From the NCBI GenBank assembly GCA_965217685.1, contig CBDCIZ010000003.1, positions 3,658,001-3,722,000 on the forward strand: a stretch of DNA of 64,000 nucleotides, in the 5' to 3' direction. Positions within the stretch are counted from its first letter, which is position 1, and every line of letters begins with the position of its first letter. This document shows positions 8,886-18,428 of the stretch, piece by piece. This DNA comes from Aurantimonas sp965217685 (GTDB taxonomy: Bacteria; Pseudomonadota; Alphaproteobacteria; Rhizobiales; Rhizobiaceae). The translations under genes were made by a program, and so were the position numbers. The notes under the pieces were generated by a model that made no database searches, had not been told where the DNA came from, and saw only the letters and a program-made list of their open reading frames with translations.

Positions 8886-9208
8886 CGTCATTCTTATGCG
8901 GCCGAAACATATCCACGCATGACGCAGTTGTCACGTAAATTATGGAGGACTGCCACATTTTTAAATGCGGACAGGGCGGCGATTGTTCCGCGACGCCATG
9001 CCGCAGCATACGAGGCTGCCGTCTTTGCAATCGCTGAATGACCGTTTAAGAGGCGGTCGGTGCCGCGCTGCACCATGACGCGCGGAGTCGTCTTGCCGTT
9101 GTCCGCACGTCGAACATCGAGACCATGTCGCGATCGGCCCGGCGGCCGTGGCGACCCCGGTTTCCTCAACGCTCGACCGCCATCGGGCCGAACGCCATCG
9201 GATTGAAC
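8886..9208. other. Gene-free region upstream of proS
   Basis: This stretch between the small-RNA promoter and proS shows no reading frame with plausible composition on either strand. It is less GC-rich near 8900-8970, as expected for upstream promoter regions, and presumably carries the proS promoter, which I could not identify with confidence. Confidence 0.5.
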
Positions 9209-10540
9209 ATGCGTCTGTCGCGATACTTCCTGCCGATCCTGAAAGAGACCCCGAAAGAGGCCGAGATCGTCTCGCATCGCCTGATGCTGAGGGCCGGCAT
9301 GATCCGCCAGCAAGCGGCGGGACTGTACACCTTTCTGCCGCTCGGCAAGAAGGTGCTCGACAAGGTCTGCGCCATCATTCGCGAGGAGCAGGACCGATCC
9401 GGCGCCGTCGAGCTTTTGATGCCAACCATCCAGTCGGCCGATCTGTGGCGCGAATCCGGCCGCTACGACGCGTACGGCAAGGAGATGTTGCGCATCACCG
9501 ACCGGCACGAGCGTGACCTCCTGTTCGGCCCGACCAACGAGGAAATGGTCACCGATATCTTCCGGTCCTACGTCAAGTCCTACAAGGACTTGCCGCTCAA
9601 CCTCTATCACATCCAGTGGAAATTCCGCGACGAGGTGCGCCCGCGCTTCGGCGTCATGCGCTCACGCGAATTTCTGATGAAGGACGCCTATTCCTTCGAC
9701 ATCGATTTCGAGCGCGCCAAGGCCGCCTACGATCGGATGTTTGTCGCCTACCTGCGCACCTTCGAGCGTTGCGGCCTGAAGGCGATCCCGATGCGCGCCG
9801 ACACCGGCCCGATCGGCGGCGATCTTTCCCACGAGTTCATCATCCTGGCCTCGACCGGCGAAAGCGAGGTCTTCTGCCATCGCGACTATCTCGAAATGAA
9901 AGTGCCGAGCGAAGCCGTCGATTTCGACGATGCCGCGGGGCTCGCCAAGATCGTCGAGATGTGGACGACGCCCTATGCGGCGACCGACGAGATGCACGAC
10001 ACCGCCGCCTGGGATGGACTGCCGGAAGACGACAAGGTTGCCGCTCGCGGCATCGAGGTCGGCCATATCTTCTATTTCGGCACGAAGTATTCCGAGCCGA
10101 TGAAGGCCGTCGTGACCGGGCCCGACGGCAAGGATACCCCGGTCCACATGGGCTCCTACGGTATCGGCCCGAGCCGGCTCCTGGCGGCGATCATCGAGGC
10201 GAGCCACGACGAGAACGGTATCATCTGGCCGGCCTCGGTCGCGCCCTTCGATGTCGGCCTGGTCAACATGAAACCCGGCGACGGCGATTGCGACCCGGCT
10301 TGTGAGGACCTTTACGCCAGGCTGACCGCCGCCGGCGTCGACGTCCTCTACGACGACCGGGACACCCGTGCCGGCGCCAAGTTCGCCGGCATGGACCTGA
10401 TCGGCCTGCCGGTGCAGGTCATCGTCGGTCCACGCGGTGCCAAGTCCGGCCAAGCGGAAATCAAGCTGCGCGCAAGCGGCGAGCGCCATGAGGTGGGTCT
10501 CGACACAGTCGTCGAACGCATCAAGGGAGCCAAAGCTTGA
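9209..10540 (+). CDS. proS: Prolyl-tRNA synthetase
   Basis: Class II aminoacyl-tRNA synthetase charging tRNA-Pro, 443 residues. This is the short alphaproteobacterial form that lacks the editing (INS) insertion between motifs 2 and 3. Motif 2 is around FRDEVRPRFGVMRSREFLMKDAY; motif 3 around GSYGIGPSRLLAA; the C-terminal anticodon-binding domain follows from about residue 340. I start it at the ATG giving MRLSRYFLPILKETP, the usual N-terminus; the frame is open further upstream. First gene of a proS-lolC-lolD unit. Confidence 0.94.
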   Translation: MRLSRYFLPILKETPKEAEIVSHRLMLRAGMIRQQAAGLYTFLPLGKKVLDKVCAIIREEQDRSGAVELLMPTIQSADLWRESGRYDAYGKEMLRITDRHERDLLFGPTNEEMVTDIFRSYVKSYKDLPLNLYHIQWKFRDEVRPRFGVMRSREFLMKDAYSFDIDFERAKAAYDRMFVAYLRTFERCGLKAIPMRADTGPIGGDLSHEFIILASTGESEVFCHRDYLEMKVPSEAVDFDDAAGLAKIVEMWTTPYAATDEMHDTAAWDGLPEDDKVAARGIEVGHIFYFGTKYSEPMKAVVTGPDGKDTPVHMGSYGIGPSRLLAAIIEASHDENGIIWPASVAPFDVGLVNMKPGDGDCDPACEDLYARLTAAGVDVLYDDRDTRAGAKFAGMDLIGLPVQVIVGPRGAKSGQAEIKLRASGERHEVGLDTVVERIKGAKA

Positions 10541-11841
10541 GCGACATGGCCTTGACGGCGAATGCGGTGCCTGACGGCAAGACCTCGACGCGTCCGTTCT
10601 CGCGCTTCGAATGGCTGATCGCGGGACGCTATCTGCGCTCGCGCCGCCGCGATGCCGGCGTTTCGGTCATCGCCGGCTTCTCTTTCGTGGGCATCATGCT
10701 GGGTGTCGCCGCGCTGATCATCGTCATGTCGGTGATGAACGGCTTTCGCGGCGAGCTCCTGTCGCGCATTCTCGGCGTCAACGGTCACGTCATCATGTAT
10801 CCGATGGACAGCCCGATGACCGATTTCGCGGACATCACCAAGAGGCTCGACACGGTGCCGGGCGTCGCCTATGCGATGCCGCTCGTGCAGGGCCAAGTGC
10901 TGGCCTCCGGCCTGACGCAGTCGAGCACCGGCGCCTTGGTCAAGGGCGTGCGCGGCGGCGATCTTGCAAAGCTGACGCCGATCTCCTCGAACATCAAGCA
11001 GGGCACGCTCGAGGGCTTCGACGACGAGGATGGCGTCGCCATCGGCAGCCGCCTGGCCGAGTCCCTGGGATTGCGGCTCGGCGACAGCATCACCCTCATC
11101 TCGCCGAATGGCGACGTGACGCCGCTCGGCACCACGCCGCGGGTCAAGGCCTATCCGGTGCGGGCGATCTTCGAGATCGGCCTGTCGGAATACGACGCGG
11201 CATACGTCTACATGCCACTCAGCCAGGCCCAGCTGTTCTTCAACTCCGAGGACCAGGTCCAGTCGATCGAGGTCTTCGTCGACGACCCCGACAAGGTGAA
11301 GGCGCTGCAGCCGCAGATCGAGGCGGCCGCGAACCGGTCGAACTACACGGTCACCTGGCAGACCCAGAACGAATCCTTCTTTTCGGCACTGGAGGTCGAG
11401 CGCAACGTGATGTTCATCATCCTGACGCTGATCATCCTCGTCGCGGCGTTGAACATCATCTCCGGCCTGTTCATGCTGGTGAAGGACAAAGGCAGCGACA
11501 TCGCCATTCTCAGAACCATGGGCGCGACCAAGGGCGCTGTGATGCGCGTCTTCCTGATCACCGGCGCCTCGATCGGCCTCGCCGGCACGCTCGCGGGCCT
11601 GATCCTCGGCACGCTGTTCTGCCTCAATATCGAGGGTATCCGGCAGTTCTTCTCCTGGTTGACGGGCACCATCCTGTTCAATCCGGAATTCTATTTCCTG
11701 AGCCAGCTTCCCGCCGAAATCGACTTTTCGGAAGTGGCGCTCGTGGTTGCGATGGCCGTCGGCCTTTCCTTCCTGGCGACCATCCTGCCGTCCTGGCAGG
11801 CCTCGCGCCTCGATCCCGTCGAAGCCTTGAGGTACGAATGA
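10537..11841 (+). CDS. lolC: Lipoprotein-releasing ABC transporter permease LolC/LolE
   Basis: Inner-membrane permease of the Lol system, which extracts outer-membrane lipoproteins for delivery to LolA. The 434-residue protein has an N-terminal helix (around residues 38-60), a large periplasmic MacB-type domain, and three C-terminal helices ending with the FtsX/LolE domain. A TTG start overlapping the proS stop is supported by GGGAG 8 bases upstream; an ATG three codons later is an alternative. Alphaproteobacteria typically have a single LolC/E protein acting as a homodimer. Confidence 0.9.
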   Translation: MSDMALTANAVPDGKTSTRPFSRFEWLIAGRYLRSRRRDAGVSVIAGFSFVGIMLGVAALIIVMSVMNGFRGELLSRILGVNGHVIMYPMDSPMTDFADITKRLDTVPGVAYAMPLVQGQVLASGLTQSSTGALVKGVRGGDLAKLTPISSNIKQGTLEGFDDEDGVAIGSRLAESLGLRLGDSITLISPNGDVTPLGTTPRVKAYPVRAIFEIGLSEYDAAYVYMPLSQAQLFFNSEDQVQSIEVFVDDPDKVKALQPQIEAAANRSNYTVTWQTQNESFFSALEVERNVMFIILTLIILVAALNIISGLFMLVKDKGSDIAILRTMGATKGAVMRVFLITGASIGLAGTLAGLILGTLFCLNIEGIRQFFSWLTGTILFNPEFYFLSQLPAEIDFSEVALVVAMAVGLSFLATILPSWQASRLDPVEALRYE

Positions 11842-12533
11842 TGGCGGAGGATTTCGCACTGCGTCTCGACAAGGTCGAGCGCTACTACGTCCAGGGCGAG
11901 AACCGGCTGACCATCCTAGAGGGGGCCGAGCTCGGCATCGCCGCCGGCGAGATGGTGGCGCTGGTCGCGCCGTCGGGCGCCGGCAAGTCGACGCTCCTGC
12001 ACATCGCCGGTCTGCTTGACCGTCCGAACGAAGGCGAGGTCTATGTGGCCGGGGAAGCCTGTGGCACGCTGGGCGATCCGCGCCGCACCGAAATGCGTCG
12101 CCGCGCCATCGGCTTCGTCTACCAGTTCCACCATCTCTTGCCGGAGTTCTCGGCGCTCGAAAACGTCATGCTGCCGCAGATGATTCTCGGGCAGGACCGG
12201 AAGGCCGCCGCCGCAAGAGCCCGCGACCTTCTCGACTACATGCGCATTGGCAAGCGCGCAGAGCACCGCCCCGCCGAGCTGTCTGGCGGCGAGCAACAGC
12301 GTGTCGCCATCGCCCGTGCCGTCGCCAATGCGCCGCGTCTGCTTCTGGCGGACGAGCCGACGGGCAATCTCGATCCGACGACCTCGGGCTACGTCTTCGA
12401 CGCTCTGACGTCGCTGGTGCGCCAGTCCGGCGTCGCGGCGCTGATTGCGACGCATAACCACGAACTGGCCGGCCGCATGGATCGGGCGATCACCATCGAG
12501 AACGGCAAGATCGTTCCGCTGACGTTCAACTGA
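11838..12533 (+). CDS. lolD: Lipoprotein-releasing ABC transporter ATP-binding protein LolD
   Basis: ATPase of the LolCD(E) lipoprotein-release complex, 231 residues. Walker A is APSGAGKST, the Q-loop is YQFHHLLPEFSALENV, the signature is LSGGEQQRVAIARA, and Walker B is LLLADEPT followed by the D-loop GNLDP. Two consecutive ATG codons overlap the lolC stop (11838 and 11841), so translation is coupled. Confidence 0.94.
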   Translation: MMAEDFALRLDKVERYYVQGENRLTILEGAELGIAAGEMVALVAPSGAGKSTLLHIAGLLDRPNEGEVYVAGEACGTLGDPRRTEMRRRAIGFVYQFHHLLPEFSALENVMLPQMILGQDRKAAAARARDLLDYMRIGKRAEHRPAELSGGEQQRVAIARAVANAPRLLLADEPTGNLDPTTSGYVFDALTSLVRQSGVAALIATHNHELAGRMDRAITIENGKIVPLTFN

Positions 12534-12543
12534 TACGGGAATG

Positions 12544-12570
12544 CGCCGATGAGGACTCATCGCGCCTTCC
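12544..12570 (+). terminator. Hairpin downstream of lolD
   Basis: CGATGAG and CTCATCG around a two-base GA centre (12547-12562), flanked by further complementary GCG/CGC, form a compact hairpin 14 bases after lolD. It is followed by a pyrimidine-rich CTTCCTTT rather than a clean T-run. Confidence 0.45.
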
Positions 12571-12705
12571 TTTCGCTCAAGTGCCGCGCGAGCTGACCAA
12601 GGACGCGGATCGGTTTCCCTCGCCGCATCCTAGTATAGGGTGCAAGGGCTTCGGGAGACGGGAGCTCGCAGAGAGATGTCGCCGACCAGGCGGTGCCACC
12701 CGGCG

Positions 12706-13677
12706 TCAGGCGGCTTTTGACAGAGCGTTCTGCGGCAGGATGCCGTCGAGCAGGAAGGGCACCGCCGCCGGCCACAGCGTGTCGCGCATCTCACGGCGGA
12801 AAAAGCCGGTGTGGCCGACGCCCCGCCCCGCCTGCTTCGCCGTCATGAAGATCTCTGCGAGCTCGGCATTCTCGAACCGTTCGAGCAGTGCGCCGACGGC
12901 CGCCGGCGTGCCCCACGGATCGTCGTCGAGCCCGATCGAGAGGAGTGGCAGCCGCACGTCGGCAAAGCGCTTCGATTCCGGCACGGTCGGGTCGGAGAAC
13001 AGATAGTCGCGGTGCCGGCACCAGCGCGCCCAATCGACGAAGATCGGGCCGGCAAGCTCGGTGCCGAAGCCGATGGCTCGCGGGATGTGGCCGGTCAGGC
13101 GCGCAAGGGGCACCCCGACGAGATTCATTCGCAGGAACACCGACAGCGGTTCGGCCGTGCGGCGATACCAGCCATTGAGGCTCGCCACCATCACCGCCCG
13201 CGCGATGTTATGCGAGACGCCGCTGAGGCCCAGCGCGATGCCGCCGAAGGAGTGACCGACGGCAACGACCGGCCCCGACCCTGCTTCGGCTTCGAGCAAA
13301 GCAAGGGCGGCCGGGAAATCCAGCGTGCCCCATTGCTTCATCCGGAAGCTGCGCGCTTGGGTCGACCGCGCCGATGGGCCGATGCCGCGATAGTCGTAGG
13401 TCAGCACCATGCGGGCGCCGCGCTCGATGAGGTGCTCGGCAAACGAACGGTAAAAGCGCCGCTCCACTGCCGCTGCGGCCGAAACGAGAACCGCGGGCCT
13501 TTGCGGATCGCTCGCCGGGGCGCCCGCCCGGTTGGGATGGCGCGTAAAAAGCGTGCCCGGCAGCACGACGCCGTCCTGCGTCGTGATATCGATGTCGCGG
13601 CGCAAGACGGCAGGGCTTTGTCCCACCGGCCTTTGAGCCGTCCGTGTGTCCATCGAGTGAGATCGTCCGGCTGCCAT
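12706..13677 (-). CDS. Alpha/beta hydrolase
   Basis: An alpha/beta-hydrolase-fold protein of about 323 residues. The nucleophile elbow is GHSFGG (G-x-S-x-G), and the catalytic acid and histidine are probably in the DDDPWG region and in the GVGHTGFF segment near the C-terminus. The N-terminal part (LRRDIDITTQDGVVLPGTLF) resembles the serine-aminopeptidase-like predicted hydrolases. No substrate can be assigned. Start placed at the ATG preceded by GAGGAAG; another ATG at 13653 gives a protein 8 residues shorter. Monocistronic, divergent from the next gene. Confidence 0.72.
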   Translation of the reverse strand: MAAGRSHSMDTRTAQRPVGQSPAVLRRDIDITTQDGVVLPGTLFTRHPNRAGAPASDPQRPAVLVSAAAAVERRFYRSFAEHLIERGARMVLTYDYRGIGPSARSTQARSFRMKQWGTLDFPAALALLEAEAGSGPVVAVGHSFGGIALGLSGVSHNIARAVMVASLNGWYRRTAEPLSVFLRMNLVGVPLARLTGHIPRAIGFGTELAGPIFVDWARWCRHRDYLFSDPTVPESKRFADVRLPLLSIGLDDDPWGTPAAVGALLERFENAELAEIFMTAKQAGRGVGHTGFFRREMRDTLWPAAVPFLLDGILPQNALSKAA

Positions 13678-13884
13678 GCTTCCTCGATGGGTTCGAAGGT
13701 GAGCGCCTTCGCGGGGGTATCGGAACGTCGACGCCAAGCGAAGATTTCCGCTTCGTTCGATGCTTTGTCTACCGCCTTTGTGCAATGCACCGCGCGGCGA
13801 AGTCGTGACCTGAAGATGACGGGACCGTGAATTTTCTTGGCGGGCCATTGGAACGTCGGGTGTCGATGCTCTAAAGCCAGCTTC

Positions 13885-14520
13885 ATGGACATTCACGATG
13901 ATCACCCCGACCTCATCGATCTGGCGAGGAACGGCCGTGTCGTCGCCTATTTCGGCTACGGATCGCTGGTCAACAAGCGCACCCTCAGGACCAAATTCCT
14001 CGGCATCCGCCGGGCACGGGTCGAGGGCTGGCGCCGGCTCTGGCTACCGCGCACGGAAAACGAGGATTCAGCGGTTTTGTCGGTCGAGCGCGCCGAGGGG
14101 CATTCGATCGAAGGTGTCGTCGTCTACGACCACGCCGACCATCTACCCTCCGTAGACGAGCGCGAGGCCGGCTACGACCGCCGCATCGTCGATCTGACGC
14201 GCCTTCACATCGAGAACCCGCCGGTCGGCGACGTGCCGATCCACATCTACGAAGCATTCCGCGGCACGCCGAACGCGCAGGAGGCCCGGTCGGCGATCCT
14301 CCAGAGCTATCTCGATGCGGTGATGCAGGGCTTTCGCATGCTTTATGGCGACGACGGCACGCGCCGCTTCGTCACGGAGACGCAAGGGTTCGAGACGGAC
14401 ATCCTCTGCGACCGCATGGCACCGCGCTATCCGCGGCCGGTGGCGCTTGAAAATGGCGAGGCGGTGTTCTTCGACGGGCTCGTGACGGAACGCGGGGCCA
14501 GTTTCGTTGCGCCGGACTGA
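13885..14520 (+). CDS. Gamma-glutamylcyclotransferase-like protein
   Basis: A 211-residue protein with the GGCT fold signature FGYGSLVN near residue 23, and the expected catalytic glutamate in DEREAGYDRR near residue 92. Family members release 5-oxoproline from gamma-glutamyl peptides, for example in glutathione turnover, but the substrate here is not known. A longer frame exists upstream, but the ATG at 13885 gives the expected short N-terminus before the YGSL motif. Confidence 0.75.
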   Translation: MDIHDDHPDLIDLARNGRVVAYFGYGSLVNKRTLRTKFLGIRRARVEGWRRLWLPRTENEDSAVLSVERAEGHSIEGVVVYDHADHLPSVDEREAGYDRRIVDLTRLHIENPPVGDVPIHIYEAFRGTPNAQEARSAILQSYLDAVMQGFRMLYGDDGTRRFVTETQGFETDILCDRMAPRYPRPVALENGEAVFFDGLVTERGASFVAPD

Positions 14521-14708
14521 AGGACGATCGGGCACGGTGATCGCCGCCTCTGACGTCGCAAATCGCGCTCCGAAGATGACAAAGCATGCACAAAGTGCTT
14601 AAACGCCGCGCATGAGGCGTCGGTCACTGCAGGCCGGCGCTTCCGCAATCGATCACGCGACGAAGACGAGAGGCGGCCGGGCGCATGAACCGGTCGGACG
14701 GACAAGTG

Positions 14709-16088
14709 ATGGCAAAGAACTGGACCCCGTCGAGCTGGCGCAATCTTCCGATCGAGCAAGTGCCGGATTATCCCGATCCGACGGCGCTTGCCGAGACGGA
14801 GAAGCGCCTTGCGAGCTATCCGCCACTGGTTTTTGCCGGTGAGGCGCGCAAGCTGACGAAGTTGCTCGCCGAGGTGGCCGAGGGTCGTTCGTTCCTGCTG
14901 CAGGGCGGCGATTGCGCCGAGAGCTTCGCCGAGCACGGCGCCGACAACATCCGCGACTTTTTTCGTGCTTTTCTCCAGATGGCCGTCGTTTTGACTTATG
15001 CCGGTTCGCAGCCGGTGGTGAAGATCGGCCGCATCGCCGGCCAGTTCGCCAAGCCGCGCTCCTCTGGCTTCGAGACCAAGGACGGCGTCACGCTGCCGTC
15101 CTATCGCGGCGATATCGTCAACGGCATCGAGTTCGAAGAGGGCGCGCGTATCCCGAATCCGGAACGCCAGATCATGGCCTACCGGCAGTCGGCTGCAACG
15201 CTGAATCTCCTGCGCGCCTTTGCCCAGGGTGGCTACGCCAATCTGGACAACGTCCATCAGTGGATGCTGGGTTTTGTCGACGACAGCCCGGAAGCCGAGC
15301 GCTACCGGCAGTTGGCTGACCGGATCTCCGAGACGATGAACTTCATGCGGGCGATCGGCATCGACGCCGAAAGCCATCCCTCGCTGCGCGAAACGGATTT
15401 CTTCACCAGCCACGAGGCGCTGCTTCTGGGCTACGAAGAGGCGATGACCCGCGTCGATTCGACGTCCGGCAAATGGTACGCGACCTCGGGCCATATGATC
15501 TGGATCGGCGATCGTACCCGCCACGAGGATCATGCGCATGTCGAATTCTGCCGCGGGATCCAGAACCCGATCGGCCTCAAATGCGGACCGTCGCTGGAGC
15601 CCGACGCGCTCTTGCGCCTGATCGACGCGCTGAACCCGGAGAACATTCCGGGCAGGCTGACGCTGATCACCCGCTTCGGCCACGAAAAGGTCGAGAGCCA
15701 TTTGCCGAAGCTGGTGCAGGCCGTAAAGAGGGAGGGTCGCAAGGTCGTCTGGTCCTGCGACCCGATGCACGGCAACACGATTACGCTCAATCATTACAAG
15801 ACGCGGCCCTTCGACCGCATCCTCGCCGAGGTCCAGGTCTTCTTCGACGTTCATCGCGCCGAGGGCACGCATCCGGGCGGCATCCACATCGAGATGACCG
15901 GCAAGGACGTCACCGAATGCACCGGCGGCGCGCGGGCCGTATTGGCGGAGGATTTGTCCGACCGCTATCACACCCATTGCGACCCGCGTCTCAATGCCAA
16001 TCAGGCGCTGGAGCTGGCCTTCCTGATCGCCGAACTGCTGAAGAAGGACCAGGCCGCCGCGCCAACGAACCGAGCCGCTTTCGCCTGA
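14709..16088 (+). CDS. aroG: 3-deoxy-7-phosphoheptulonate synthase, class II (DAHP synthase)
   Basis: First step of the shikimate pathway: phosphoenolpyruvate plus erythrose 4-phosphate gives DAHP. The 459-residue protein is of the plant-like class II type, with LLQGGDCAESF near residue 65, KIGRIAGQFAKPRS, GLKCGPS, and WSCDPMHGNT metal- and substrate-binding motifs. I start it at MAKNWTPSSW, which matches the family N-terminus; an in-frame ATG 24 bases upstream is possible. The symbol is a convention; class II enzymes are also called aroF or aroH. Confidence 0.93.
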   Translation: MAKNWTPSSWRNLPIEQVPDYPDPTALAETEKRLASYPPLVFAGEARKLTKLLAEVAEGRSFLLQGGDCAESFAEHGADNIRDFFRAFLQMAVVLTYAGSQPVVKIGRIAGQFAKPRSSGFETKDGVTLPSYRGDIVNGIEFEEGARIPNPERQIMAYRQSAATLNLLRAFAQGGYANLDNVHQWMLGFVDDSPEAERYRQLADRISETMNFMRAIGIDAESHPSLRETDFFTSHEALLLGYEEAMTRVDSTSGKWYATSGHMIWIGDRTRHEDHAHVEFCRGIQNPIGLKCGPSLEPDALLRLIDALNPENIPGRLTLITRFGHEKVESHLPKLVQAVKREGRKVVWSCDPMHGNTITLNHYKTRPFDRILAEVQVFFDVHRAEGTHPGGIHIEMTGKDVTECTGGARAVLAEDLSDRYHTHCDPRLNANQALELAFLIAELLKKDQAAAPTNRAAFA

Positions 16089-16112
16089 CGGGCAGGCTCG
16101 TCTACGAACCGG

Positions 16113-16149
16113 AGACCCGTGCGGCCGGATCGGTTGCGCGGGTCTTTTT
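16113..16149 (+). terminator. Intrinsic terminator of the DAHP synthase gene
   Basis: AGACCCG (16113-16119) and CGGGTCT (16139-16145) form a perfect 7-bp stem, with further inner pairing, directly followed by a run of T (16145-16149). It lies 25 bases after the stop codon. Confidence 0.85.
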
Positions 16150-16267
16150 CGTTCGCAAGTTTCGCCCACGCGCATGTTTCGGTGAACGATCTGTCGGAAC
16201 GCGGGCGACTGACGATGTGGCGCAACCATCGTTATCTTCTGGGGAAACGCAACGGAGTTCGAGCGCC

Positions 16268-17065
16268 ATGATCCCCCAGCCGACCCTCTTCATTTCCCAC
16301 GGGTCACCCGACATCGCAATCGCCGAGATCGAAGCGACGGCCTTCCTGCGCAAGCTTGCCGGCGAGATCGAACGGCCGGATGCGATCGTCGTCGCGAGCG
16401 CACATTTCGAGGGCGAGGGCAGGGTGCTGATCTCCGGCGATGCCGCGCCCGAGACCATTCACGATTTCGGCGGCTTCGATCCGAGGCTTTACGAGATGCG
16501 CTATCCGGCACCCGGCGATCCGGCGCTGGCGCAGGACATTCGCGCTCACGTCGCGGCCGCCGGCCTTTCGGCGCAGATCATCGACCATCGCGGCTTCGAC
16601 CATGGTACCTGGGTGCCACTGATGCTGGCCTTTCCCGCCGCGGACATTCCGGTCGTCCAGGTTTCTGTCGATCCCGGCGCTGGGCCTGCGCATCACTTGA
16701 AGCTCGGCGAAGCGCTGGCTTTCCTGCGCGACCGCAACGTGCTGGTCGTCGGCTCGGGCTCCTTCACCCACAATCTGCGCGAGGCCTTCGGCCGCATGCG
16801 CGGCGGCGAGCGCGACGCCGCGACGCCGACCTGGGTCACGGATTTCGCCGACTGGATGAGCCAGAAGATCGTCGCCGGCGATTACCCGGCGTTGGTCGAT
16901 TATCGTGAAGCCGCGCCTTACGCTCGGGAAAACCATCCGACCGACGAACACCTCATGCCGCTCTATGTGGCGATGGGCGCGGCGGGCGAGGGCGCTGCGG
17001 CAACGAAGCTTCATGCCAGCCGGGATTTCGGCGTTCTGTCGATGGAAGCCTTCGCCTTTCGCTGA
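16268..17065 (+). CDS. Class III extradiol dioxygenase family protein (DODA-type)
   Basis: A 265-residue member of the LigB/4,5-DOPA-dioxygenase family of ring-opening non-haem iron enzymes. Putative metal ligands are the early histidine in FISHGSPD (residue 10), the histidine in ASAHFEGEG, and one in FDHGTWVPL; the GSGSFTHNL segment is also conserved. The physiological substrate is unknown. Start at the ATG giving MIPQPTLFISHGSP, with GGAG upstream at a loose distance. The next gene follows 24 bases later, so the two may be co-transcribed. Confidence 0.83.
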   Translation: MIPQPTLFISHGSPDIAIAEIEATAFLRKLAGEIERPDAIVVASAHFEGEGRVLISGDAAPETIHDFGGFDPRLYEMRYPAPGDPALAQDIRAHVAAAGLSAQIIDHRGFDHGTWVPLMLAFPAADIPVVQVSVDPGAGPAHHLKLGEALAFLRDRNVLVVGSGSFTHNLREAFGRMRGGERDAATPTWVTDFADWMSQKIVAGDYPALVDYREAAPYARENHPTDEHLMPLYVAMGAAGEGAAATKLHASRDFGVLSMEAFAFR

Positions 17066-17089
17066 CGGCGAACGCTCTGCGCCGAAGAC

Positions 17090-17698
17090 ATGAAAGATCC
17101 TTACATGCCCGAACCATCGGACCTCGATACACGAGACGGCCTGCCCGCCGACCTGAGCGCACTCCTGAAACGCTATCCGCGCGAGGACTGGCAGGACCAT
17201 GCCAATCTTGGCGCGACGGCAACATTCTGGCTGTCGCGGCACGACATGTTCCGCGAGCTTGGTGGCCAACTCGCAGGAGCGCTTTCGCAATATCGCGAGG
17301 GGACAGTCGATCTCGACGGCTTCAGGCATTGGTTCGCGCCGCGACTGCAGTTTTTCCTCCAGCAACTGGAGCACCACCACCAGATCGAGGACGATCATTA
17401 TTTTCCGGTGTTCCAGCGCGCCGAACCGAAGCTCGCACGGGGCTTCGATCTCCTCGACGGCGATCATCATCTGATCCACCACGACCTCGTCGCGGTTGCA
17501 GATGGTGCGAGCGGCCTTCTGAGCGTCGCCCGTCCGGTCAGCCAGCCGATACCGAGTGATGCGGAACTGCGCGCCGCGGACGTTTACGGCGAAGCCAGCG
17601 AGCGGCTTTTAAAGCGCCTGACGCGTCATCTGGCCGACGAGGAGGATCTGATCATTCCGCTGATTCTCGATCGCGGCGAGGCGTCGATCGGGATTTGA
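17090..17698 (+). CDS. Hemerythrin HHE-domain protein
   Basis: A 202-residue protein with a single four-helix hemerythrin-like domain. Histidine and acidic ligands appear in WLSRHDMFREL, LEHHHQIEDDHYFPVF, DGDHHLIHHDL, and RHLADEEDLIIP, the spacing expected for a di-iron site. Such proteins bind oxygen or nitric oxide or sense iron and oxygen; the role here is not known. Its last 47 bases overlap the convergent DedA-family gene. A second ATG at 17105 is also possible. Confidence 0.82.
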   Translation: MKDPYMPEPSDLDTRDGLPADLSALLKRYPREDWQDHANLGATATFWLSRHDMFRELGGQLAGALSQYREGTVDLDGFRHWFAPRLQFFLQQLEHHHQIEDDHYFPVFQRAEPKLARGFDLLDGDHHLIHHDLVAVADGASGLLSVARPVSQPIPSDAELRAADVYGEASERLLKRLTRHLADEEDLIIPLILDRGEASIGI

Positions 17699-18428
17699 CA
17701 GAGACATGGTCGGGGCCGACGTCCCCAGCTTTGTTCACCGATTGGGGGATGGTCCCCGTCTTGGCCACCGTCCCGGCCTCGGTCGTCTGTTTTTCCTCTT
17801 CGGAAGTCCTCGGCGGCCTGTCGGGATCGTCCTTGCGAAAACGCTGCGCAAGCAACGGACCCCACTGGCGCCAGCCGAAGAAGGCGGCGATGGCGACACC
17901 GATTACGCCGAGCGCGATGCCGACTCCGCGCTCCATGAACGCAAGCTTGTCGAAGACCTGCCAGATCGAATAGCCGAACACGTAGCCGATCGTGGTGAAG
18001 ATACCGGCCCAGAGCGCGGCGCCGAAGAGGTTCAGCACCAGAAAGCGCAGGACCGATATGCGTGAAAGGCCAAGCGCGATCAGTCCGGGCATGCGCAGCC
18101 CGTAGATGTAACGGTTCACGATGACGAAATAGGCCTGGTACTTCTCGACCAGTTGCAGCGCCCGAGCGAATTTCTGACGCTGCCGCCAGCTCTTCACCCA
18201 GCGATGGTTCGACGAGTATCGCGCGAACAGGAACACCGACAAATCGCCGATGAACGAGCCGACGAAGGCGAGCGCGATCATCATTTGAAACGGATATGAG
18301 CCGCGATAGGCAAGAAAACCGCCGATTATCGCGAAGACCTCGCCCTCGAAGAAGGTGCCGACCATGACGATGACCGGCCCGAACTCGGAGATGAGGTGAA
18401 GAATTTCGTACACTGGTGCTCCGCGCAT
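17652..18428 (-). CDS. DedA/VTT-domain family membrane protein
   Basis: Inner-membrane protein of about 258 residues. It carries the DedA features: the GEVFAIIGGFLAYRG acidic re-entrant segment early, and the RYIYGLRMPG motif with the conserved arginine. DedA proteins act in lipid flipping and membrane homeostasis. A hydrophilic C-terminal tail of about 60 residues (rich in charged residues, Thr and Ser) is longer than usual. Start placed at the ATG 18428; a GTG at 18455 is also in frame. Another DedA gene lies immediately upstream on the same strand. Confidence 0.8.
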   Translation of the reverse strand: MRGAPVYEILHLISEFGPVIVMVGTFFEGEVFAIIGGFLAYRGSYPFQMMIALAFVGSFIGDLSVFLFARYSSNHRWVKSWRQRQKFARALQLVEKYQAYFVIVNRYIYGLRMPGLIALGLSRISVLRFLVLNLFGAALWAGIFTTIGYVFGYSIWQVFDKLAFMERGVGIALGVIGVAIAAFFGWRQWGPLLAQRFRKDDPDRPPRTSEEEKQTTEAGTVAKTGTIPQSVNKAGDVGPDHVSVKSRSTPRRDRESAE

